The notes below the pieces were generated by a model. It was not told the origin of the DNA, did no database searches, and worked only from the letters and a program-made list of their open reading frames with translations. This document shows positions 34,555 to 42,010 of a stretch of 48,342 nt of DNA, piece by piece (position 1 is the stretch's first letter; every line of letters begins with the position of its first letter). Origin of the DNA: Fimenecus sp051881435. Lineage in GTDB: Bacteria > Bacillota > Clostridia > Oscillospirales > Acutalibacteraceae. The translations under genes and the position numbers were made by a program. Location of the stretch: contig JBJEPW010000014.1 of the NCBI GenBank assembly GCA_051881435.1, forward strand, positions 1 to 48,342, read 5' to 3'.

Positions 34555-34582
34555 TATTTAAGATAACATAGGAGTTTGTCAA
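34555..34582 (-). promoter_or_regulatory. promoter of the candidate small RNA
   Basis: On the minus strand: TTGACA, 16-bp spacer, TAAATA. No ribosome binding site or reading frame follows. Confidence 0.6.
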
Positions 34583-34723
34583 AGTTCACACGAAAATGTG
34601 AACAATTTGTTAACATTTTGTGTTTTTCCTGCTTTTTTTACGGTTTTAAGCGTAATTTTCTTGATATTTACACTATTTGGCTTTTCAGGGAATTATGTTT
34701 TTGTACTGTTTTTTAAATAATTG

Positions 34724-34752
34724 TTGACAGTTTAAATTTAATAATGTATAAT
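34724..34752 (+). promoter_or_regulatory. rpsU promoter
   Basis: TTGACA, 17-bp spacer, TATAAT: perfect consensus, 36 bp before the rpsU start, with GGGAGG between. Confidence 0.92.
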
Positions 34753-34788
34753 ACACAATGTATCCCAATGTAAAGGGAGGGATTTTTA

Positions 34789-34965
34789 ATGAGTCAGGTA
34801 AAAGTTAAAGAGAACGAGTCCTTGGAAAGTGCTCTCAGAAGATTTAAAAGACAAACTTCCCGTGACGGCGTAATTCAGGAAGTACGCAAGAGAGAGCATT
34901 ATGAAAAGCCTTCTGTAAAAAGAAAAAAGAAGTCTGAGGCTGCCCGCAAGCGCAAGTATAAATAA
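34789..34965 (+). CDS. rpsU: 30S ribosomal protein S21
   Basis: 58 residues. VKVKENESLESALRRFKRQ at the start and REHYEKPSVKRKKKSEAARK near the C-terminus are the S21 pattern; length is exactly typical. It is a small-subunit protein that helps initiation near the 3' end of 16S rRNA. GGGAGG lies 8 nt before the ATG. It has a perfect promoter and a strong terminator. It does not form the usual rpsU-gatB/yqeY or rpsU-dnaG operon; the next gene, yqeG-like, lies beyond the terminator. Confidence 0.97.
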   Translation: MSQVKVKENESLESALRRFKRQTSRDGVIQEVRKREHYEKPSVKRKKKSEAARKRKYK

Positions 34966-35012
34966 GTTATTACTTATTTTGGGCAAGGCTCTATTCGCTA
35001 ATGCAAAAAGGG

Positions 35013-35047
35013 AGCGGGTTGTCGTCTTTTGACAGCCCGCTGTTTTT
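35013..35047 (+). terminator. terminator of rpsU
   Basis: Stem agcgggttgtc/gacagcccgct with one G-T pair, then gttttta. It ends about 20 bp before the yqeG-like start, so leaky termination would allow read-through into that gene. Confidence 0.88.
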
Positions 35048-35069
35048 ATAATTTAATGTGAGGTTAATT

Positions 35070-35633
35070 ATGGCTGATACATATAAGAAAAGCATACTTG
35101 ACATTGTTTTAAAATCGTCGCCCATGCCTAAATACCGTTTTAAAAGCGTGTTGGATATAACGGCGGAGGATTTCAAAAAAATGGGTGCAGAGGCAGTTGC
35201 TCTTGATATTGATAACACCATTTGTAACGACGGCAAAGATGATTGTATCGACGGTCTTGAAGAGTGGCTCAAAGAAATTCAGGGTGCAGGAATAAAAATG
35301 ATGATTATTTCAAATGCGATTCCGCCCCGTCCTGTAAAAATCGCGCAGAAGCTCTCGCTCCCCTGCCTTTGCTATGCGAAAAAGCCTCTTTCTTATAAAT
35401 TGCGCAAAGGTGCAAAGATGTTGGGCGTTGAAACAAACCGTCTCGCCATGGTGGGCGACCAGCTTTTTGCCGATGTTAAGGCGGCAAACGGCTGCGGAGC
35501 AATAGCAGTAAGGGTTGATCCTCTGAAAGGAGAAACGAGGTATCCTCATTATTATGCAAGACGGCGCAAAAAAGAAGCGGCTGTCTTGGAAGAATTTGAA
35601 AAGCTTCACGGGTACGGTGTTTACGATGAATAA
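35070..35633 (+). CDS. YqeG family HAD-IIIA-type phosphatase
   Basis: 187 residues of the HAD superfamily. ALDIDNTICND carries the nucleophile Asp and the Asp+2. MMIISNAIP is motif II. KPLSYKLRKGAKMLGV contains the conserved Lys, and MVGDQLFADVKAAN the metal-binding Asp pair. In Firmicutes yqeG sits with yqeH/aroE and is linked to ribosome or lipid-phosphate metabolism; the substrate is unsettled. I start at the ATG with GTGAGGT 8 nt upstream. It overlaps the M24 peptidase by 8 nt, so the two are coupled. Confidence 0.92.
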   Translation: MADTYKKSILDIVLKSSPMPKYRFKSVLDITAEDFKKMGAEAVALDIDNTICNDGKDDCIDGLEEWLKEIQGAGIKMMIISNAIPPRPVKIAQKLSLPCLCYAKKPLSYKLRKGAKMLGVETNRLAMVGDQLFADVKAANGCGAIAVRVDPLKGETRYPHYYARRRKKEAAVLEEFEKLHGYGVYDE

Positions 35634-36690
35634 TTTGCAAAACCTATTATCAGAACTTGGGGGCAGTTACTCTGCTTTAATAATTTCCCCGGAAAACAGA
35701 AAATACTTCACAAGCTTTGAGTCCTCAAACGGATATTTGCTTGTAAATTCAAAAAAAGCGGTTTTCATTACCGACGGCAGATATATTGAAGCGGCACAAA
35801 ATACCGTTAATTCATGTCAGGTTGTGCTGCAAAAACGGATTTATCCCCAGATTGCCGAAATTCTCAGCGAAATGGGATGCCGCAAGCTGCTTGTTGAAGC
35901 GTCAAGGATGACTGTTGATGTATATAACTCTCTCAAAGGAGTGTTAAAGGATACCAAAATTTCCACCGACAACACCCTTGACCGTCTTATAAACACCTTG
36001 CGCAGTGTCAAAACGGAAAACGAGGTTGAAAACATCTTAAAAGCTCAGCGCATTGCGGAAGATGCCTTTGACCGTATTTTAGAATTCATAAAGCCGGGCG
36101 TTACGGAAAAAGAAATCGCATTGGAGCTTGATTTTAATATGCTTCGAAACGGAGCTGAGGCTCTGTCCTTTGAAACCATTGCGGTAAGCGGTAAAAATTC
36201 CTCAATGCCCCACGGCGTTCCCTCTTTCAAGAAAATTGAAGCGGGAGATTTTGTCACAATGGATTTCGGTGCAATAGTAGGCGGCTATCACAGCGATATG
36301 ACGCGCACCGTTGCAGTGGGCTATGCCACCGATGAAATGAAAAGTGTTTACAACACGGTTTTAAACGCTCAAATCCGTTGCCTTAACTCCCTTAAAGCAG
36401 GGCTTTCCTGCAAGGAGGGCGACAGTGTTGCCCGCGAATACATTGAAAATGAAGGCTACGGCGAATATTTTACACATTCAACGGGCCACGGCGTTGGTGT
36501 TGAAATACACGAATACCCCAATCTCTCCCCTGCTTCCGAAAGTATTTTGCAAACGGGCAATATCGTAACCGTTGAACCTGGTATTTATATTCCCGGCAAA
36601 TTCGGCGTTCGGATTGAAGATATGGCGCACATTACCGAAAACGGGTGCCGCAATCTTACAAATGCCCCCAAGGAGCTTATAATACTGTAA
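35626..36690 (+). CDS. M24 family metallopeptidase (Xaa-Pro aminopeptidase-like)
   Basis: 354 residues; a dimetal peptidase that removes N-terminal residues before proline. An N-terminal creatinase-like domain (about 1-125) precedes the pita-bread fold. Metal ligands lie in MDFGAIVGGYHSDMTRTV (two Asp), THSTGHGVGVEIHEYP (His), TVEPGIYIPGKFGVRIED (two Glu). Length matches the short PepP/PepQ group of Firmicutes. In many relatives this gene is next to efp; here yqeG precedes it and no efp is in view. Ends flush with the opposite-strand gene, with no terminator between. Confidence 0.93.
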   Translation: MNNLQNLLSELGGSYSALIISPENRKYFTSFESSNGYLLVNSKKAVFITDGRYIEAAQNTVNSCQVVLQKRIYPQIAEILSEMGCRKLLVEASRMTVDVYNSLKGVLKDTKISTDNTLDRLINTLRSVKTENEVENILKAQRIAEDAFDRILEFIKPGVTEKEIALELDFNMLRNGAEALSFETIAVSGKNSSMPHGVPSFKKIEAGDFVTMDFGAIVGGYHSDMTRTVAVGYATDEMKSVYNTVLNAQIRCLNSLKAGLSCKEGDSVAREYIENEGYGEYFTHSTGHGVGVEIHEYPNLSPASESILQTGNIVTVEPGIYIPGKFGVRIEDMAHITENGCRNLTNAPKELIIL

Positions 36691-36954
36691 TTATTTTAAC
36701 AAAATGGCTGTGATTGTTGCTCCTAAGCCTGCCGAAGCCGCCATTTCAAAAATAAAAAGCAAACGGCTCTTTATTTTTTGCCGTCGTGTTTTTGGGACCG
36801 CGGCGGAGCTTTGTATTGCCTTTAAGGCGCTGCCTTTAAGACGCCCGTCGCTTTGGGCGCTGTATTCGGGCTTAATAAAAAATAACGCTTTTTCAAAATA
36901 ATCACAGCCCGTTTCATGAATTTCCAGAACCTGTTTGTTTACTCCCTTAACCAT
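36691..36954 (-). CDS. small hypothetical protein with a C-terminal membrane anchor
   Basis: 87 residues. A soluble basic part (GCDYFEKALFFIKPEYSAQS, then GRLKGSALKAIQSSA) is followed by one hydrophobic segment near the end (LLFIFEMAASAGLGATITAI). No signal peptide, so a tail-anchored topology is likely. TGAGGAT precedes the ATG. Stop codons of this gene and the M24 gene abut. No family name recognised; composition and ribosome site indicate a real gene. Confidence 0.65.
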   Translation of the reverse strand: MVKGVNKQVLEIHETGCDYFEKALFFIKPEYSAQSDGRLKGSALKAIQSSAAVPKTRRQKIKSRLLFIFEMAASAGLGATITAILLK

Positions 36955-37383
36955 TTTTTATCCTCACATTTTTTGTTATCATTCGGGTATATTGTTGGAT
37001 TTTTTTGCGGCGGTTATACCGAAAAAACAATCGATTTTGTGCACAAATTTTTGTCAATATGGGATTTTCAACAAATTTTATTACAAGGGAAAATATACAA
37101 ACAGTATAATAGACTTTTCAACGAAATTGTTGAAAACTCTGTTGAAAATGTTTATAACTTGCCCTTTAAACCCTACATTTTAAAAGATTTTGCCTTTTTT
37201 CGACCATATTTGAAAACTTTTGTTAAAAACTTATCAAATACAAAATGTTGTAAATACTTTACTTTTTATACAGTTTGGAACTTAAAATATTCAAAATGGG
37301 ACAAAATTATTTGTGCAATTTTTTATTGGCAATTTTCAATATAAATTCATATAATTTTCAGTCATTTTGCAAGGGGTGGTTTT
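36955..37383. other. AT-rich gene-free region with TTTTCAACA-type repeats
   Basis: About 430 bp, very AT-rich. I see no credible gene; frames through it are rich in Phe, Tyr and Lys without domain pattern. ttttcaaca or its complement, or a one-base variant, occurs at about 37069, 37111, 37127 and 37140. This differs from the DnaA box TTATCCACA at two positions. The last 50 bp before the glycosylase gene probably contain its promoter. Confidence 0.5.
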
Positions 37384-38184
37384 ATGAAAAGCAAAATTGA
37401 ATTTTCCTGTCCTCCCGTTTTTGATTTGGGGCTGTGTCTGGACTGCGGTCAGGCATTTCGCTGGACAAAGGACGGCAACCGTTGGAGGGGAGTTGCTTTC
37501 GGTAAAGCGCTTACCGCGGAACAGCAGGACGGCAAACTGATTTTTTACAACTGCACAGAAGAAGATTTTGAAAAAATATGGAAGCCGTATTTTGATCTTG
37601 ACTGCGACTATGAAAAAATCGTGTCCTCATATGACGATGAATATTTAAAAGCCGCCGTAAGCGAATACAGCGGCATAAGGATTTTGCGGCAGGAGCCATG
37701 GGAAGCGCTTTGTTCCTTTATCATTTCCCAAAACAACAATATCCCCAGAATTAAAGGTATTATCGAGCGCCTTTGTAATACTTTCGGTGAGGGCGACGCA
37801 GACTGTAAGAGCTTTCCGTCAGCAGAAAGACTTGCCGTTTTATCTGTTGAGGATTTAGCCCCTTTGCGGTCGGGCTTTCGTGCCAAATACATAATTGACG
37901 CCGCACAAAAGGTTGCGGAAGGCTCGGTTGATTTTGCAAAAATTGACAGTATGCCCATTGAATTCGGCAGAGAGGAACTGCAAAAAATAAAGGGCGTGGG
38001 CGCAAAGGTTGCGGAGTGCACTCTTCTCTACGGCTTTCACAAAACCGAGGCTTTCCCCGTTGATGTATGGGTAAAACGGATTATGGCGGAGATGTACCCC
38101 CACGGACTCCCCGAATGTACGAAAGGCACCGAGGGCATAGCCCAGCAGTACCTTTTCCATTGGCGGAGAACGAGGGATAAATAA
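37384..38184 (+). CDS. 8-oxoguanine DNA glycosylase (OGG1 type)
   Basis: 266 residues; removes oxidised guanine from DNA and nicks the site. The N-terminal domain contains CLDCGQAFRWTKDGNRWRGV, the OGG1-type DCGQ(A/S)FRW motif. The helix-hairpin-helix KIKGVGAKVAECTLLYGF carries the catalytic Lys208, and FPVDVWVKR the catalytic Asp227. SFIISQNNNIPRIKGIIERL is the base-flipping helix. AAGGGGTGG precedes the ATG. It stands alone with an AT-rich upstream region and a terminator downstream. Confidence 0.95.
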   Translation: MKSKIEFSCPPVFDLGLCLDCGQAFRWTKDGNRWRGVAFGKALTAEQQDGKLIFYNCTEEDFEKIWKPYFDLDCDYEKIVSSYDDEYLKAAVSEYSGIRILRQEPWEALCSFIISQNNNIPRIKGIIERLCNTFGEGDADCKSFPSAERLAVLSVEDLAPLRSGFRAKYIIDAAQKVAEGSVDFAKIDSMPIEFGREELQKIKGVGAKVAECTLLYGFHKTEAFPVDVWVKRIMAEMYPHGLPECTKGTEGIAQQYLFHWRRTRDK

Positions 38185-38243
38185 TACGGTAAAAAACAGA
38201 ACTTTCCGTTTGGCAAAGTCTGAAATGGAAGTATGTTTATATA

Positions 38244-38285
38244 AAAACGGTGAACTGTCTTAATTGACGGCTCACCGTTTTTCTT
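38244..38285 (+). terminator. terminator after the glycosylase gene
   Basis: Arms 38244-38259 and 38266-38281 (aaaacggtga/tcaccgtttt core) with T-rich 3' side. 38286-38406 holds small AT-rich hairpins only. Confidence 0.8.
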
Positions 38286-38406
38286 TTGGCAACTGTATTT
38301 ACGGCGTTCCTCTTATTACGGCTACGGCCTCCGTATTTTCATTACTGTTAGGCTATTTGTAAAAGCCTTAACAACTTGGGAATATCGTTTGGTAATATTG
38401 CATTAC

Positions 38407-39318
38407 TTAATATTTTTCTTCTTCAAGCAAGCTTTCAGGCTCGTTTTTAATCCGTTGCCATGTTCGCAGTTCTTTTTCGGTTAATTCCGATTCTATGACA
38501 ATAGGGATTTTTTGTTTCATAACTTTTAAATATAAAGTGTCAATCATAGTGCAGTTTCCGCAGGTTCGCGGCCCCAACACACCAAATGTACCAAACCTCG
38601 GCGGATAATCCCAACCATTATCGAACGCCTGATCAGCGGAGCAGTACACTTTTGCCCCACATGACTCACAGTAGTGCCAGAACGGGCGCGAATTCATACT
38701 TTCTAGCAAAGCCGCACGTTTCTTTGCTTTTTCTTCCTCTTGCTTCATTCGTTGAGCCTCTTTTTTGAGTTCTTTATATGCGGCGTCAACAATTTCGGGC
38801 TTTGGAGTATCCATTCGCAAACGGATATTGTTGTCTGAAACCTCATATATTTTATCAAAGCCTTCACTTGGATTTGGAAATTCTATTTCTTCTGCATTAT
38901 CTTTAAGCCGTTGAAAAGCGTGGGCTAAATTTCTTTCGGTAACATATTTTTCCCAAACCGGTTCGCTCGGGCACATTACATATACTTCAATATTTATATT
39001 TTTCAAGGCGTTTCTGATAGCCTCAATGTATCTAATACGTCTTTTCGCTTTAAACAGCGTTTGCTCGACTATTACATTTTTCCCCTGCTTTAACGCAGCA
39101 ATAATATCCGCTAAAAGATTTTCATTTGCTTTGTATAAGCACTTGAATTCTTCTTTAAACGAGATAGTATCACCAAAGCCTGCTTCTTTATAGGCGGCTT
39201 GCTGATAATCATACACATTCAGGAACACCGTGCCTTCATTTTCAGAAAAATTATTTTTAATAAAAGTTGTCTTGCCGGACGCCGTAGCGCCTATTACAAA
39301 TGTTACGGTTCTTTTCAA
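38407..39318 (-). CDS. P-loop kinase/ATPase with C-terminal zinc ribbon (zeta-toxin-like)
   Basis: 303 residues. Walker A is GATASGKTT near the N-terminus. QGKNVIVEQTLFKAKRRIRY places a Walker-B-like strand and an Arg-rich lid, as in zeta-toxin, Zot-like and polynucleotide kinases. A Lys/Glu-rich helix (about 190-215) links to a zinc ribbon (CESCGAKVY and CGNC). I start at TTG because AAAGGAGTGA lies just before it; a GTG 9 nt upstream falls inside that site. Base composition is AT-richer than the housekeeping genes. Substrate unknown. It and the nuclease upstream on the same strand form an accessory pair. Confidence 0.72.
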   Translation of the reverse strand: MKRTVTFVIGATASGKTTFIKNNFSENEGTVFLNVYDYQQAAYKEAGFGDTISFKEEFKCLYKANENLLADIIAALKQGKNVIVEQTLFKAKRRIRYIEAIRNALKNINIEVYVMCPSEPVWEKYVTERNLAHAFQRLKDNAEEIEFPNPSEGFDKIYEVSDNNIRLRMDTPKPEIVDAAYKELKKEAQRMKQEEEKAKKRAALLESMNSRPFWHYCESCGAKVYCSADQAFDNGWDYPPRFGTFGVLGPRTCGNCTMIDTLYLKVMKQKIPIVIESELTEKELRTWQRIKNEPESLLEEEKY

Positions 39319-39351
39319 AAAATTCACTCCTTTTGCTCATTTGTTATGCGG

Positions 39352-39401
39352 ATGATTATCTCGACAATAATCATGATTAGCCGTAATTGCGTCACATTAT
39401 A
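39352..39401 (-). promoter_or_regulatory. possible promoter and operator of the P-loop kinase gene
   Basis: A minus-strand TATAAT (39396-39401) without a clear -35 lies upstream of a dyad atgattat-ctcgaca-ataatcat (39352-39374). The dyad could be an operator in the leader. Confidence 0.4.
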
Positions 39402-39445
39402 GGTTACCTTATGTTGCGATACTGTTATATTTTTTATTATTCGTT

Positions 39446-40714
39446 TTAGATTTTTATAACTGCAAGCAAGATTGCGTGATCGGGATATCCTCTTTTGATT
39501 GTCCCATTTGCATTGAAATACTTTATGTCGTCATACAACTTCAAGAAATCCCAATTATATTCTAATTTCTCTGGGACAAAATTTGTAATCAAATGATCAT
39601 ATTTGTGTTTTTGCTCAGAATTTGAGACGGGAGATTTAGCCTTTTTGTTTTTAAAATCCCAAAAAGCACCAATGGAAGATTTATCACCTTTGGGTGTGTA
39701 AAGCGAAAGTTTATTATGTGTTTCATTTATAGCGAAAGCACGTATTTTTTGAAAATTATATTCTATTGAATCTAGTCCTGAATAGATTTTATCAATATCC
39801 TTAATGTTAATTTTTATTTCATCACCTAAAATCCTAGAGTTATTAAAATCGCCTAACATAATGACGTCGTTTTTGAGCTTAGCAATATGTTCGATGATTA
39901 AGTTACTATACTGTTCAAAGCGTTGCTTTTGTTCATCTATCCTTTCATTATCATCTTTTGACCGTGCCTTGTAATAATCAATTCTAATGCGTGTGCCGAT
40001 AACAGATATTTCTTTCGAATTAACTCTGACTTTTACTTCATAAAAGTCAGGCAAAACTAAATCGTTTCCAAAAACAGAGTTTTTGGATTTAGTTGATAAA
40101 AATTCTATTCCACATTCTTTACGAATTCCAATACATATTCCATTTTGTTTTGGCAAGTAAGCACTATCAAAAATATGGTATTTCTTTTCGAGTATTGTTT
40201 TAAGGTCAATCCAACCGGCAGATTGCACGAATTCTGTAAAAACAAATATATGTGGTTCTGCATCAAACACCTGATTTACTATTAAATTAACCGGTATGAC
40301 ATAATTAGCAAAACCTGTTCCTGCATGTATGTTCCATTCCATAACCTTCAAAGAGTTTGAACTTAATGCATCAGAACCGAGTTTATTGGCAATTATGAAG
40401 AGAATTATATCAATAACTTGAGACATATATAAAGATTTTCCGCACAATTTTTTTAATTTCTCTTTAATTTGGGTAATTTCCTCAAATATTTCTTGTCTCA
40501 AACTAACAGATGTAGAATTTCCTGACGATTCGTTCTCATAAAGCACACGGTTCATTGCATTTTTCCATTCACTGTCAGAAATATCTTTCGTTCTCTCAAC
40601 GGCTATCCCAATTATATATCCGGCCGTAATTTTGTCAGAAGCATCAAAAAAATGCGACTTGATAATTTCAATATTTTTTCTTGATTGATCCTTCATTTTT
40701 AATTTTAAAATCAT
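39446..40714 (-). CDS. endonuclease/exonuclease/phosphatase (EEP) domain protein with an extra N-terminal domain
   Basis: 422 residues. The first ~130 residues are helical, charged and unlike known nuclease domains (DKITAGYIIGIAVERTKDIS is reminiscent of small DNA-binding or adaptor modules). From about 140 an EEP fold follows: KVMEWNIHAG, FVFTEF (metal Glu), VIMLGDFNNSR (Gly-Asp-x-Asn), YDHLITN and GYPDHAILLAV (the terminal Ser/Pro-Asp-His). All catalytic positions are present. AAGGAGAG precedes the ATG, and a TTGACA-N17-TATGAT promoter lies upstream. Targets could be DNA, RNA or phospholipid. AT-rich composition suggests recent acquisition. Confidence 0.8.
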   Translation of the reverse strand: MILKLKMKDQSRKNIEIIKSHFFDASDKITAGYIIGIAVERTKDISDSEWKNAMNRVLYENESSGNSTSVSLRQEIFEEITQIKEKLKKLCGKSLYMSQVIDIILFIIANKLGSDALSSNSLKVMEWNIHAGTGFANYVIPVNLIVNQVFDAEPHIFVFTEFVQSAGWIDLKTILEKKYHIFDSAYLPKQNGICIGIRKECGIEFLSTKSKNSVFGNDLVLPDFYEVKVRVNSKEISVIGTRIRIDYYKARSKDDNERIDEQKQRFEQYSNLIIEHIAKLKNDVIMLGDFNNSRILGDEIKINIKDIDKIYSGLDSIEYNFQKIRAFAINETHNKLSLYTPKGDKSSIGAFWDFKNKKAKSPVSNSEQKHKYDHLITNFVPEKLEYNWDFLKLYDDIKYFNANGTIKRGYPDHAILLAVIKI

Positions 40715-40760
40715 ATTAAATCTCTCCTTACCTTTAAGGGTGGTTTTTTTTACTATCTTT

Positions 40761-40789
40761 ATCATAATATGCTAATGTGTATTTGTCAA
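40761..40789 (-). promoter_or_regulatory. promoter of the EEP nuclease gene
   Basis: On the minus strand: TTGACA, 17-bp spacer, TATGAT. Confidence 0.82.
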
Positions 40790-40834
40790 TGCTTTTTTAG
40801 CCAAATGTGCAATAATATTTTTGAATATAAAGAG

Positions 40835-40872
40835 AGACAGCGTAAAAAGCATTTATGCCTTCTACGCTGTCT
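40835..40872 (-). terminator. terminator after the TetR gene
   Basis: A 38-base hairpin (agacagcgta/tacgctgtct outer stem, inner aaaagcat/atgcctt). It lies between the TetR stop and the nuclease promoter and isolates the accessory pair from the TetR gene. Confidence 0.75.
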
Positions 40873-40968
40873 TTCGCCTTTGTAACGCCCATAAAAATAT
40901 ATTTTAATATGTTTTTAAATTACTTCCTTTGTGGCGTTGACTTTCGTATAGTCCTGCTTTTTGTTTGC

Positions 40969-41490
40969 CTATCTTCTTCCTTTGTATTCGCTTTGTATGA
41001 TTTCCACCATTTCCTCCGGCGTTTCTTTACAGTCACGGTTAAGCCACATTTTAATTATCGCGGAAATTCCCGCTTTGAAAAACTCGCCGTGATACTCAAT
41101 AAAGCGGTTGTTAAATTCACTTTTTGACAGTGCTTCGCTAAAATATGTAATATCATAATTCGCATCAAAGCCAAGCTTAAAATATGTTCTGTAAAAAATT
41201 CGGTTATCCTTAATATGGCGAAACATTGTCAAATAATTTTCATATGTATGCCCTAACTCTTTATCGTTGAAAATGCTTGCAAATTCATTTATCATTCTGT
41301 CACGGATTTTTTCTACCAAATCATATATATCAATATAATTTGCATAAAAGGTGGAGCGGTTTACCCCCGCCGCCTTACATAACCGAGATATGGAAATATC
41401 CTCAATTTCTTTTGTTTGAATCATTTGTAAAAACGCTTTTTCGATTTTATCTTGGGATTCTTTTTTTCTTCTGTTATTGGGTGTATTCAT
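40969..41490 (-). CDS. TetR/AcrR family transcriptional regulator
   Basis: 173 residues. KIEKAFLQMIQTKEIEDISI and SRLCKAAGVNRSTFYANYID form the TetR DNA-binding domain; the C-terminal 110 residues match the short regulatory domain of the TetR_C_7/DhaS-like group. GGAGG precedes the ATG. It is divergent from the membrane-protein genes at 41625-43145, and a perfect 14-bp palindrome lies in the gap, so it most likely represses itself and that operon. The ligand is unknown. Confidence 0.92.
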   Translation of the reverse strand: MNTPNNRRKKESQDKIEKAFLQMIQTKEIEDISISRLCKAAGVNRSTFYANYIDIYDLVEKIRDRMINEFASIFNDKELGHTYENYLTMFRHIKDNRIFYRTYFKLGFDANYDITYFSEALSKSEFNNRFIEYHGEFFKAGISAIIKMWLNRDCKETPEEMVEIIQSEYKGRR

Positions 41491-41505
41491 AAATCCTCCA
41501 TTATT

Positions 41506-41519
41506 CCGACAATTGTCGG
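41506..41519. promoter_or_regulatory. putative TetR operator
   Basis: ccgacaattgtcgg, a perfect 14-bp palindrome, begins 16 bp from the TetR start codon in the divergent intergenic region. Confidence 0.65.
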
Positions 41520-41624
41520 CAAATTGATGATTGTTTTTCCTTTACAGTCATATTATACTATAATTGCATTAAACACACAACTGTTGTTTTAATGTAAAAT
41601 TTTTAAATTTCGGAGGTAATTTTT

Positions 41625-41993
41625 ATGAAAAAGAGCAGTTTTGCAGCAATGATTTTAGGAACTGTAAGTGCCGTGCTTTTTGCTTTGGGTATGTGTATGG
41701 CACTCCTGCCTGAATGGGATGCCTTTGTTCCCGGAATCGTTTTAGGATGCACCGGTATCATTTTCGCAATAATTGCTGTTATCGTGTGGAGAAAAATGGA
41801 AAACAAAGCTCCGCTCAAACTAAACGGCAAAACCGTGCTTACTGCTGTAATCGGCATTGTGGGAGCGCTTGTTCTGGGCTTGGGCATGTGCCTGTGTATG
41901 GTTTGGGGCAAAATGGTAATCGGTATTATTGTAGGGCTTGCAGGAATTATTATTCTGCTTTGTCTTATCCCTCTCATAAAGGGACTGAAATAA
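41625..41993 (+). CDS. small four-helix membrane protein
   Basis: 122 residues with four hydrophobic helices arranged as two similar halves: each starts with a helix ending in (A/G)LGMC (VLFALGMCMALLPEW and VLGLGMCLCMVWGK) and continues with a second helix (PGIVLGCTGIIFAIIAVIV and GIIVGLAGIIILLCLIPLI). An internal duplication is likely. GGAGGT precedes the ATG. It is the first gene of the TetR-controlled operon. Such small duplicated-helix proteins resemble SMR/EmrE only superficially, and no transport motif is seen; function unknown. Confidence 0.75.
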   Translation: MKKSSFAAMILGTVSAVLFALGMCMALLPEWDAFVPGIVLGCTGIIFAIIAVIVWRKMENKAPLKLNGKTVLTAVIGIVGALVLGLGMCLCMVWGKMVIGIIVGLAGIIILLCLIPLIKGLK

Positions 41994-42010
41994 TTTGAAA
42001 AAGTGATTTT

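Noticed and set aside
34364..34582. A 72-residue minus-strand frame over the candidate small RNA
   Set aside because: No ribosome site; it spans the promoter, two hairpins and the terminator, so the RNA reading is better.
36916..37344. A 142-residue frame in the AT-rich gap
   Set aside because: Very rich in Phe, Tyr and Lys, starts inside an opposite-strand gene and has no ribosome site or domain; explained by base composition.
36955..37383. Chromosomal replication origin
   Set aside because: No exact DnaA boxes and no dnaA, dnaN or parAB genes near; kept only as a motif cluster.
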